From positions 91,511 through 155,510 of the forward strand of contig NMRB01001603.1 of assembly GCA_002633025.1 (NCBI GenBank): a stretch of 64,000 nucleotides of DNA, given 5' to 3'. The translations under genes and the position numbers were made by a program. The number at the start of each line of letters is the position of its first letter. The stretch's first letter is position 1. Under the pieces are notes generated by a model. That model was not told the origin of the DNA and searched no databases. It saw only the letters and a program-made list of their open reading frames with translations. Below are positions 1 to 9,772 of the stretch, one piece after another. This DNA comes from Notospermus geniculatus. Taxonomy: Eukaryota; Nemertea; Pilidiophora; Heteronemertea; Lineidae.

Positions 1-2516
1 TACTGAAGACAAACCCTGCCAACTAACTCAACCCATTCGTGATTCTTGTCTTTGAGTTTCATCCAAGTCCGGCAAGCCTTCAATGATGATGAACACTGCA
101 TCTGCACTTTTATCATAAACCAGTCTCCTGCATGGAGTTGCATCATCCACGACACTTCCACAGCGGCCTGACAAGCAGTGCAGAATCTTCCTACAGGCTA
201 TCATGCGAACGAACTATCTATTCCTGGTACATCTAACCGAGGATTGAATGTAAACACGGATTGTGCCACATTCTATAGAAGCCTTGGGCCCACCATGAGC
301 AGGAATCTGGCCATTGTCACCCCAAAGAAGCATGCACACAATGGCCTTTCAATTATAGTTTCCGTCCACAATGGGCCAAACTGTTGGCCTTCTTTGGTAC
401 AGCATCATCGCCTCGTGGAAGCATTGAGTACACATGGACTGTACTCTGAAGCACGCAGTGTCCTTGAAGAGTACCACACTGCGTGCTGTACAGAACACCT
501 TGTTGCTTGTGTGAGAATGGGCTATATGTCTGCCATTCTATTTCACTTCCAAAACTGATGACGGTGTACAGAGATGGTTAGCCTCCTAGAAACGCTTTGA
601 TCTTGAAGTAGGCTGCAGCAGCCTTCTTCAAGATCAAAGCATTTCTAGACCAGCCTGAAAGGACAGTGGCATGTCCCAAGCAAGAAAGAGAATCAGCCCA
701 GGCCAGCTCATGAAAGATGCCACAACCAAGAAAGGAACGTGGTGATCTTGAAGTAGGCTGCTGGAGTCTACAGCAGCGTTCTTCAAGATCTAAGCATTTC
801 TAGACCAGCCTGAAAGGACAGTGGCATGTCCCAAGCAAGAAAGAGAATCAGCCCAGGCCAGCTCATGAAAGATGCCAACAACCAAGAAAGGAACAGTGGA
901 GATCAACACTGATAACTCTGTGGAGGGGAATGTGAACAAACTGGAGCTAATTCAGAATGACAAGTGTCCAGAAGATGAGTGTGGTCAAAGAGTGGCACAA
1001 TAGTTAAAAATAGTAACCTATTCATTGCGCTCTCAAGGGAACAGCTTCCGGCCAGCCCACTGAAGAGTAGGTGACTGTGGTTCAGTCTCTTTCTAAGAAC
1101 CATGGACCCCGAAGTGTTTACAGGGAACAGACTGGTGTTGGTGAATTGTACAGAAGGTTCAATGGCATTTTGTTATTTCAACTCGCCATGTTTAGGACAG
1201 ACTTGCGACAAGATAGTTGACAGTCCTCTGTCTAAGCCCCATATGTGATTTGGTCTCAAGATGGCACATTTCTGGCTACCCCAGCAACATTGAAAGGAAG
1301 ATAGGTATAAGCCAACCTGTCTGTTTCTAGCAGGGATCAGCCACAGAAGGCCAAGTTTTGGGTGATTTGGACCCAATCCCGAAGACCTCTATGCCAGAAA
1401 AACCACCAAGACGTAGCCTACACCAGCCTAATGGTCTTGGTTGAGAATCCTGATTCAGCATTGCTTGTTTAGTAAAACACACAGGCCTACACCTGGCCGG
1501 ATCCAACCATAAAGCATGCATGGAATAAACAAGATACTGGGGAATGTTATCAGGCTTCCAGCATCAGGACCACACACGCACACCAGCCAGCCAGTCAGGT
1601 CATAATGGCTGCCAAGAAATTCTCCAGCGAACGACCTCATCAACCATTGTAGTGTACCTACAAGTATTCCCACTTACACAGAAAAAGTATTTCATGTACG
1701 TAGGCTACTTCTTACTCTAAGATGCATCGTACATTTGTAGCAGAGAACGATGCAGTCTCTAGCATCTGCATTATACAGGTTTTGGTGAGATAGAGAACTC
1801 TACAGAAACTTGAAATGGACAGAGGAGAAAGATTTCTCCTAAGGAGAACAGTTCCGAGTTAGGCCTCCACCGGGGCCTCCATCAGTTTAGGCCGACTGAG
1901 GGAAAGGTAGTGTGGCCTGCTTCACCAGAATGATGAAGATATGGACATTTCTTGTTGCCCAAAACCCTGCACAAACATAGGCCATGCAACACCACTGACT
2001 GATGTAGGTTTACTACTGGAAATTCTTTTTCTTTTTTTTTGTACTTATTAAAGACATGCTCTAAAGAATTCCACAACCAGGCACCAGGTGCTGTCAATTT
2101 GTGCCAGATACATGTAACTGCTGAGAGGACACAACATTATAGTCTTATGTGAAAATCTATTGACTTTCAAATGCCACCACATGATAACTTCGGAAAAGTG
2201 TACCCAACAATAATCCTTTTTCTCAAAAAATTGAGAAGTAAAAATAAAGTAGTACCGGTAATTTAAGGAATACCATATACCAATATTTCTGATAACTTTT
2301 TCCATTGATATTGAATTGGTGTAATGTTTTCTAGTGTTCCCCATATCTCAGTGTTCCCATACAAAAGACAGCTAGAGATACCTTGTTTTCTCAATGGGGA
2401 AACACAGAAAAATCTGTCATTTCATAGTGTTCCCACAATACAGTGAAGGGGAACACTGAGAAATAGGAACACAGTGGTACTTTATTCTGCAATAGAAAGA
2501 AACACAGGGGCCTTAC
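1..2516. other. Presumed patched intron 2 / unassigned DNA
   Basis: No exon of a recognisable protein was found on either strand. Because patched exon 2 ends at 2517 on the minus strand and the next Patched segment (the start of the first extracellular loop) is not visible here, this stretch is probably intron 2. The only structure seen is the tandem hairpin pair at 586-898. The open frame at 178-558 has no recognisable motif and is not called. Confidence 0.5.
586..898. repeat. Two-copy 145-bp tandem repeat, each copy headed by a hairpin
   Basis: The block starting at 599 is repeated at 744 with near identity for about 140 bp. Each copy begins with an inverted repeat. At 586-648 two arms of about 31 nt pair with two mismatches around a very short loop. 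At 744-790 arms of 20 nt pair around a 7-nt loop. The shared stem core is GATCTTGAAG with its complement. This could be a transposon end or a small hairpin RNA source; nothing in the sequence decides between them. Confidence 0.6.
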
Positions 2517-5500
2517 CTTCCACCCATAATTTCTCCAGATCCTCTTGAATAACAGCTGTTTTTAATCCAACAGCACATAATGATAACACTAATAATCCAA
2601 CAAAGAGAGTCTTTCCACAGTGTCTTTGCACAAAACATCCCAAATTGAACAAGTGTCTTTGTAATATCGCCCTGAGTTTTAATGCACATGTATTCCCTGT
2701 TGCTTTTCCCTGAAAAGTCAAGTGGAAAAAAATCACAAAGATGACATTACCAACAAGAGCAATGCAGAGCATGCCATATGCCCCTGACCGGTATGTTGTT
2801 TGTGGGCAGGGCCCAGATGGTACATTTGGAGGAAGCGGTATTGCTGGTCATTGAAAGGAACCTTCCCCTCATTGAGACAAACACTCACACAAAATTTCAG
2901 GTTGATCCGTCAAAGCATTCTCAAGATAACTGACAGAAACCAAATTCAAGATGGCCACCATAGCCGCCATCTTGGATGTGCTGTGGTCCTGGTCATCAAA
3001 AGGACCCTTCCCCTCATAGAGACCAATAATCACCAAAAAGTTCAGGGCAGTCGCTCAAAGCTTTCTCAAGATATCTGACTGAAACCAAATTCAAGATGGC
3101 CACCATAGCTGCCATCTTGGATGTGGGGCAGTGCTGTTCATTGAAAGGAGTCTCCTCCTCATAGATATAAACCCTCACAAAAGATTTCAGGTTAATCGCT
3201 AGAGGTGTTCTCAAGATATTTGATGGAAACCAAATTCAAGATGGCCACCATAGCCACCATCTTGGATGTGTAGCAGTGCTGGTCATCATTGAAAGGAACC
3301 TTCCCCTCATAGAGATAACCCCTCACAAAAAATTTCAGGTTGATACCTCAAATTGTTCTCAAGTTAACTGGCGGAAACCAAATTCAAGATGGCCACCATA
3401 GGCACCATCTTGGATGGGCGGCAGTGCTGGTCATCAAAAGGAACCTTCTCCTCATAGATAGACAATAATAGAGACAAATGCTTAGGGGCACAATAATTCA
3501 TAAATTTGGATTTTTTTTCAGGATGTAGGCCTCATTTAAAAATGATATATTGAAAATGTTTTCATAAGTTCTAACTTTCAACCCAAGGTGGTTGTCAACC
3601 AGTGATCACACTTGAAAAATGTGATGAAGTTTTTTTTCTTCCCAGCATGTAGCCAAAACAAAAGGTTGTCAATATTGCTTTGATACTCTTTCAGAGAAAA
3701 AGAAATAGAGAGAGGATTACGTCATAATACATGAGGAAGACTTGATCATCGTCTTACACCATCCTACAAACTAAACGTGCGTCTGCTGGTTTCCCGGCAG
3801 TTTGAGTTTGAAAATGAACGACTGGCGGGTAGTTCGGATGAAAATTCAGCACGTGTCTTCCGCGAAAATTGATTAAAATATCGTCGAAAATGACCATGCA
3901 CACAGAAAAAGTGATTTGGAGGTCTTTACTTTTTCGGGATAAGCACAAATCCCAGAAATTGGCCGGGAAGGCGCTTTCTGGCACGGAGCTGTCATCGAAT
4001 CNAAATTGAACAAGTGTCTTTGTAATATCGCCCTGAGTTTTAATGCACATGTATTCCCTGTTGCTTTTCCCTGAAAAGTCAAGAGGAAAAAAATCACAAA
4101 GATGACATTACCAACAAGAGCAATGCAGAGCATGCCATATGCCCCTGACCGGTATGTTGTTTGTGGGCAGGGCCCAGATGGTACATTTGGAGGAAGCGGT
4201 ATTGCTGGTCATTGAAAGGAACCTTCCCCTCATTGAGACAAACACTCACACAAAATTTCAGGTTGATCCGTCAAAGCATTCTCAAGATAACTGACAGAAA
4301 CCAAATTCAAGATGGCCACCATAGCCGCCATCTTGGATGTGCTGTGGTCCTGGTCATCAAAAGGACCCTTCCCCGCATAGAGACCAATAATCACCAAAAA
4401 GTTCAGGGCAGTCGCTCAAAGCTTTCTCAAGATATCTGACTGAAACCAAATTCAAGATGGCCACCATAGCTGCCATCTTGGATGTGGGGCAGTGCTGTTC
4501 ATTGAAAGGAGTCTCCTCCTCATAGATATAAGCCCTCACAAAAGATTTCAGGTTAATCGCTAGAGGTGTTCTCAAGATATTTGATGGAAACCAAATTCAA
4601 GATGGCCACCATAGCCACCATCTTGGATGTGCAGCAGTGCTGGTCATTGAACGTAACCTTCCCCTCATAGAGATAAACCCTCACAACAAATTTCAGGTTG
4701 ATAGCTCAAACTGTTCTCAAGTTAACTGGCGGAAACCAAATTCAAGATGGCCACCATAGCCACCATCTTGGATGGGCGGCAGTGCTGGTCATCAAAAGGA
4801 ACCTTCTCCTCATAGATAAACAATAATAGAGACAAATGCTTAGGGGCACAATAATTCATAAATTTGGATTTTTTTTAGGATGTAGGCCTAAGGACCTCAT
4901 TTAAAAATGAGTATATTGAAAATATTGAAAAATGTTTTCAATAGTTCCAACTTTCAACCCACGGTGGTTGTCAACCAGTGATCACAGTTGAAAAATGTGA
5001 TGAAGTTTTTTTCCTTCCCAGCATGTAGCCAAAACAAAAGGTTGTCAATATTGCTTTGATACTCTTTCAGAGAAAAAGAAATAGAGAGAGCATTACGTCA
5101 TAATACATGAGCAAGACTTGATATTGCTATTACACCATCCTGCAAACTAAACGTGCGTCTGCTGGTTTCCCGGCCGTTTCAAAATGAAGACTCTGGCGGG
5201 TAGTTCGGATGAAAAATCAGCACGTGTCTTCCGCGAAAATTGATTAAAGTATCGTCGAAAATGACCATGCGCACAGAAGAAGTGATTTGGAGGTCTTTAC
5301 TTTTTCGGGATAAAGCAGAAATCCCAGAAATTGGCCGGGAAGGCGCTTTCTGGCACGGAGCTGTCATCGAATCCCGCGATGTATCAACAACCCGGTCCCT
5401 CGGTACCGATTCCTTAGCCCAGAGCGCACAAACATGCACGAAACAACGCTCCTGGAATCGAGGTCACGATGTTCCGCTTTGCGAATACACTGTATAGAGC

Positions 5501-5645
5501 CGGGATAGTAAGCATGGTAAGCAGAAGATGTTGGAACTTTTTGTACCTTTTCTATCTGTCTGTAGGCAACTTTGGCGTTGACCCAACTAGTCCGCGTCAG
5601 TATGTCCTCGTCCTCCGGCATGGGATCCCTTCGGCCCGACGTCAT
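2517..5645 (-). CDS. ptch: Patched (Hedgehog receptor), 5' two coding exons, partial
   Basis: Patched is a twelve-pass membrane protein that binds Hedgehog and represses Smoothened. Exon 1 (5645-5547) encodes an N-terminus containing DEDILTRTSWVNAKVAY and ends in QIEK at a GTACAA donor. Exon 2 (2709-2517) encodes GKATG, then LGCFVQRHCGK, the first membrane segment (TLFVGLLVLSLCAVGL) and a terminal LWVE. Exon 2 is exactly 193 nt and runs from phase 0 to phase 1, as I recall for human PTCH1 exon 2. The joined segment QIEK-GKATG matches fly QIDKGKARG. The start at 5645 is a choice: the frame stays open to 5744, with another Met at 5621. Exon 3 onward lies beyond the left edge. The intron is inflated by the duplicated block around the N at 4002. 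Confidence 0.9.
2830..3465. repeat. 145-bp satellite in patched intron 1, copy block A
   Basis: Four head-to-tail units can be followed by the word CAAATTCAAGATGG at 2941, 3086, 3231 and 3379, a spacing of 145 to 148 bp. Each unit has an internal inverted repeat, CAAGATGGCC facing GCCATCTTGG, and a segment resembling CTTCCCCTCATAGAG. The block recurs at 4190-4825 within the duplicated region. Confidence 0.85.
4003..4070 (-). pseudogene. ptch: Truncated duplicate of patched exon 2
   Basis: These bases repeat the 5' part of patched exon 2, from the GGAAAAGC acceptor end through codons for RHLFN, and then stop at the N. The translated residues are identical to the intact exon at 2517-2709. It is best read as the second allele cut by the assembly join, not as a real broken exon. 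Confidence 0.8.
4190..4825. repeat. 145-bp satellite in patched intron 1, copy block B
   Basis: This is the counterpart of the 2830-3465 array inside the second copy of the duplicated block. It has the same units and order with scattered substitutions. Confidence 0.8.
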
Positions 5646-5697
5646 CGTGGAGCCCTGTAAGAGGATGGAAGGGACTTTGGTGATGGAACGCTGAGCA

Positions 5698-5706
5698 TGG
5701 GTGGCC
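5698..5706 (-). promoter_or_regulatory. GLI-like site, one mismatch, patched 5' leader
   Basis: TGGGTGGCC differs from the GLI/Ci consensus TGGGTGGTC at one base and lies about 55 nt upstream of the chosen patched start codon. It may be transcribed. Only the resemblance is seen; binding is inference. Confidence 0.25.
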
Positions 5707-6484
5707 GAAAGCAGGCCATGTTGTTGAAGCAGCCGATACTTCACGTGTTGACGTTATGCGTGTATCCGAAATGAGAGCTAAATCACAAATTTTTGACCAC
5801 CATACTTACCCCCGAAGGTCTGAAGGCAGGGTGGACACTGTTATCCATGATCTCATACTCAAAATCTCTTTAAATTATCAAGAAATCCAAATAGTAAAAC
5901 GCTCACAGCCGATCTCTCTCATTGAAGCTTGTTCCACTAAATGCGATATTAGCATACACGCTCCTCCCCAAGACAGCGCGGTTTGATTGATGGAGATCCG
6001 CGGTAACCACCGCTGATTGGCTGAGAGCGCCGATTGCTCATGTAACAGCGGGCTTAAATTTGTCGCCAGGCAACGGCTCACCTAGGTGGAAAGGACCACA
6101 CATGGTGCCCAAAGCTGAACAAGTAGAATATTTTCAACTGTGTTGTGCATTGTGTAGAACAAACTACTAGAATTGGCATAAAGTAGGATGGTTTACTTTG
6201 GAGTGTTAGTCACTTCTAAGAATTTCTAAACTTCGTCGACATTTTGCCCCCACCCCTACCTTTAACAACGAAAAAAAGTGAAACAATCCAAGAGATTTTG
6301 GTGATTACCTTTGTCTACATTTTTTTCCCCATTAATCAACTTATTGTCGAGGCCTAGTGACATGATGGTGTTTGCTCCATCAACGATGCGCGGCAAGCGT
6401 TCGTGACCGTCCATCCGTCGGTCCGCTGTCAACTATGACGTCACACATTATGTAATTAGAAGTTTTCGCATATTTTCTTTTTTC

Positions 6485-6533
6485 NNNNNNNNNNNNNNNN
6501 NNNNNNNNNNNNNNNNNNNNNNNNNNNNNNNNN
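6485..6533. other. Assembly gap (49 N)
   Basis: A run of 49 N upstream of patched. It is followed by a short poly-C tract. Confidence 0.95.
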
Positions 6534-7383
6534 CAGAGAGGCTTTTGCCCCCCCCCCCCAGGACCAAAAAGCTAAATACGGCCCTGGTCAGACGCTTTTA
6601 GGACGAGCCAAGATTTTGGAAGGGAAGGCAACCCAAAACTTCACAATTCAAGAGAATGGGAGATTGAAATTTTCATTTTTGTCGCGGATGCGCCCTCTAG
6701 TGACTGATGTTAGAACTTGTCCCACTCATGAGTCGCTCTTATCATTCATAAAGTATTTATATACGTATTTAATGAACTAATTAACACCCATGGGATCGAC
6801 GTTTGCACCTTTTCAGTTCATGATTTGATTAAAGTTCTCATGATGGATCAGAAAAAAGTGGTCCAGCAAGTAGAAAAAATTGAAATACAATGTGGATGTC
6901 AGTCGCGGAGTGATTTAAAATCTATGGCCAAAAAATAAATTTTGGAAAGAAATGCAGAGCCCGTAGGAACTTTCTCACGGCGGAATGCAGAAGAAATCAC
7001 CGAGATTGGACTGCAAAAATGGTTCCAGTTTCGACCGATCAGTGACTTACATGACTTACCTCTTCCCAATAACACTCATTTTCGCCAAATTCCACGCTCT
7101 TTAGTGAAATCGACCACATCCTCTTTGAATAAAAACGATGAAATCTACCAAAAGGCGTATCCGCATCTGATGTCCTCACGGGATTTTCAGTTTTTTAACC
7201 AGTTTTACAGCAATTTATACTTCATGAGACGTAAAATGATTATGATCCCACGGCTGACTGCACTCTCTGGGGAGAACAAGAACATTCTACTGGTTATAAA
7301 CCTCGACCGGTTATGATTCTGGACGGGAGATATTATCCTAAGCTGAAGGTATATTTGTGACAAAATTCCAAGCGAATGTAACT

Positions 7384-7392
7384 TGGGTGGTC
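7384..7392 (+). promoter_or_regulatory. Exact GLI/Ci consensus site upstream of patched
   Basis: TGGGTGGTC matches the GLI zinc-finger consensus at all nine positions. It lies about 1.74 kb upstream of the patched start codon on the patched side of the intergenic region. Patched is a direct Hedgehog target controlled by such sites in flies and vertebrates. One exact 9-mer could also occur by chance (about 0.5 expected per 64 kb, both strands). Confidence 0.4.
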
Positions 7393-7741
7393 GCACACTT
7401 ACGGCTATGCGCCTTGTATACACGTAGTTCCTCATTGCCTTCGTTTATGCTTGAATATTGCATTCTAGCCGGTGGCAGTTTTCAAATGGCCCAACAGGCT
7501 CTAATTTGACAGGTAGGCCCCTATGGCTTTTACCTTTTTGATAATAAATCGTTTGCGCCGGGGCCTACTGCTTCAATCTCGTTTATTTACAGCAGTTCCC
7601 AACAGCGGCAGCTCTGGTGGTGTGAACGGAGGATTTGTCCCGGGGTGTAAATGTCCCAGCCAGGCGAAAAAGATGCGACGGGGTCGTGAATGATGACGGC
7701 CCTACATTTCCGTCATTGGGGACTACTCCATGTGTTTGAAA

Positions 7742-7853
7742 CCTTTTTTCCCCAGTGCCTTTTTTACCTAGTGCCTTTTTTCGTGGTGCCTTTTTTCCTT
7801 AGTGCCTTTTTTACCTAGTGCCTTTTTCCCGTGCTTTTTTCCCCAGTGCCTTC
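7742..7853. repeat. Short tandem repeat, AGTGCCTTTTTT units
   Basis: Six to seven imperfect units of roughly 16 to 19 bp share AGTGCCTTTTTT followed by a variable tail (ACCT, CGTGG, CCTT, CCCC). Confidence 0.85.
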
Positions 7854-8358
7854 ATTACCGTATACCGTTTGAAACTTCTGTCAAAAATTCGAAGTGTTCA
7901 CTATGATAGGTTATATATCTAGGGTGTTCCTGGCACAACGTATGATATTATCGATGGTAGGCCTAGATCTATGAATTCGGTTTTATCTAAATACAGATGA
8001 GAGGGGCCGTATCAGAGTTCATTCTCCAGTCTAAATTATCGTAACCATTTCAAAGTTTGTGATCGAATATTTCAACACCCGCAGTGAACAATTTCCTTTA
8101 AGTTAATACCGTTCGCCAAACGCTGTACGGGGCCAAACGTGACTCACACATGAATGGAAGTTAGATCTCACTTGCGGTGAGGAGATACTTGAGCTGTCTC
8201 GCTCCAATCTCGCCTAGCCCAGAGGTGGGGCGTTCCACGTTTTCGGTTGCTCCACAAAGGTGAAACCGCCTGACCTCCGCGTTGGAGATTGGTCTCGCTC
8301 TGCTGCTGGGAAAGACCCGATCGCTTCTGATGGGAAAGATTGGAACGTTTCGGCCTAC

Positions 8359-8526
8359 CAGTGGCGGGATTTTTTTTGGGGGGGGGGCGCAGCGGGCGCC
8401 CCCTGCCTTATTGCGGCAGAGTGATGGGTTTTCTGCCTCAAATGCCTGGAAAACGCATTTTGGCATCCCGTTTTTGAAAATTTTCTGGGGGGGGCGCCCC
8501 CTTCCGGAAATCCTGGATCCGCCCTG
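8359..8526. mobile_element. Small inverted-repeat element of the GGATCCGCC family
   Basis: The ends are CAGTGGCGGGAT and the inverted partner ATCCTGGATCCGCCCTG. G/C-rich runs sit near both ends, and the core carries GAAAATTTTCTGGGG, shared with copies near 40.6, 44.7 and 47.6 kb. No target duplication is clear, so the ends are approximate. Confidence 0.5.
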
Positions 8527-9309
8527 TAAATGTGCCGCACAGACCAAGACTAGCCTACCAGCCTCGGGCGTGCCGGACCCGACGAGAATCTATAGGCCTA
8601 CGATCGGCTTAGGCTAGGGATACACTGAACGCGATTTACCCATCACGCGCGTTGTTTCTTAGTTATTTCATGCCGCAATGCCTCCGAAACAAAAGAGATT
8701 CGTGCGAAAATCACGTGCGATGGGTATAATCGCGTCGTTGAACGCAACGGAAAACACCGCGGTTTCCGCCCATGCAGGGGTCACACCTCCCGCGTGAAAC
8801 GCTGCGGGAGGCGCGCATGTTTCGCGTGGCTGAACCACGTGTGTATANATGCCGCGCGACACTTTTTTTTGTAATGTGAACTTCAATGTGGTCCTGCCAT
8901 ATTTCCAGGCGACCACGGCGTTTTCGTTTATACACAGCGGCTGCCGCGGTCGGTGCCGCGGTCGCGGTCGCGCTGTGTATAAACGGGCCTTAAGGTGACG
9001 CGCGTCAGAAGTCGAGAAACGCGCAGCAAAAACTACCCGGCGCGCGGTCCGTCGCCGTGCCTGCCGTACCTGCAGCCTGACAATTGTCGGAGGATATTAT
9101 AGGCCGATCGAAAAAAATCTTTCTAGGGGCGACTTGAGAATCCCCCATATACCTCCATCTCCCGAGGTGGTGACTTATACAAAGTTTCAGAATTTCCTTA
9201 GTGTCGAAGTTTTGGATCAGTCGCTCCGATTATTCTCTGCGTCATGCTAAAATACCGACAGGACTCCTTTTGGAACGAAAAAGATCTTTCGCAAGGTTCT
9301 GTACGTGTC

Positions 9310-9415
9310 CAGAACTGACAGTATATTATAAGTAAAGTCGTCTCCGATATTCGCAAATTTTCGACCCCCAACCGGGGTCCTTCCTCAGGCATTTTCTAGT
9401 AGAGGACCCCCAGAA
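9310..9415 (-). repeat. Copy of the GTGCCTGAGGAAGACC repeat family
   Basis: In reverse orientation it carries the family signature: TCTACTAGAAA followed by TGCCTGAGGAAG, then a G-rich block and AAAATTTGC. Related copies lie at 11516, 16992, 22775, 59565 and 62950. It encodes nothing and resembles a transposon end. Confidence 0.6.
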
Positions 9416-9633
9416 GTAGCCCGTGAGCTGGATCTGAACTGAACTGACCGTAGCCAATAGGCCTAACACTTTAGATGCCTTCATTCAAATTATCTGCAAG
9501 GTAGGCCAATCATTACACATTTAGGTAGAAGTGAAGTTGCTCGGGCTCTTTTTTCTTTTGCTTTAATACGTTGTCACTCAAGTGTCGGAATCATATTTTC
9601 CCGCGCAATACGTCATCAAAGTTATACAACTAT

Positions 9634-9641
9634 TGACGTCA
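9634..9641. promoter_or_regulatory. CRE palindrome near the CC2D1 start
   Basis: TGACGTCA, the full CREB/ATF site, lies about 130 bp upstream of the CC2D1 start codon, close to a GCGCG-containing stretch. It may be a promoter element. The same octamer is frequent elsewhere in this window. Confidence 0.3.
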
Positions 9642-9772
9642 TCAGCGCGAATCATTGCACTGGGTCGACTGAGTTACCGGTAGCTATGATCTTCCATTTT
9701 GCCTATTTCCTGTCTGAATTTCATGATTTCGAGTGTTTGTTTTTTCTGTTTTAGCCTACATACTGGGTGAAT

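Larger units (their letters stand above)
2642..5373. repeat. About 1.37-kb tandem duplication joined by one N (likely haplotype misassembly)
   Basis: Bases 2642-4001 and 4003-5373 are almost the same sequence, differing by small indels and substitutions. The junction is a single N at 4002. The second copy starts abruptly inside patched exon 2, so it carries only a fragment of that exon. This is what two unmerged alleles placed side by side would look like. Confidence 0.85.
5746..9772. other. Patched-CC2D1 divergent intergenic region
   Basis: The two genes point away from each other, so this interval should hold both promoters. Visible items are an inverted CCAAT box (ATTGG at 6015-6019), a gap at 6485-6533, an exact GLI-consensus site at 7384-7392, a short tandem repeat at 7742-7853, transposon-like repeats at 8359-8526 and 9310-9415, and a TGACGTCA site at 9634-9641 about 130 bp before the CC2D1 start codon. 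No coding exon was recognised. Confidence 0.6.

Noticed and set aside
178-558. 126-codon open frame near the left edge
   Set aside because: No conserved motif, no splice context and unremarkable codon use; patched intron DNA is more likely.
8161-8617. Open frames of 111 and 128 codons around 8.4 kb
   Set aside because: They run through a G/C-rich transposon-like repeat in both directions and show no family motif.
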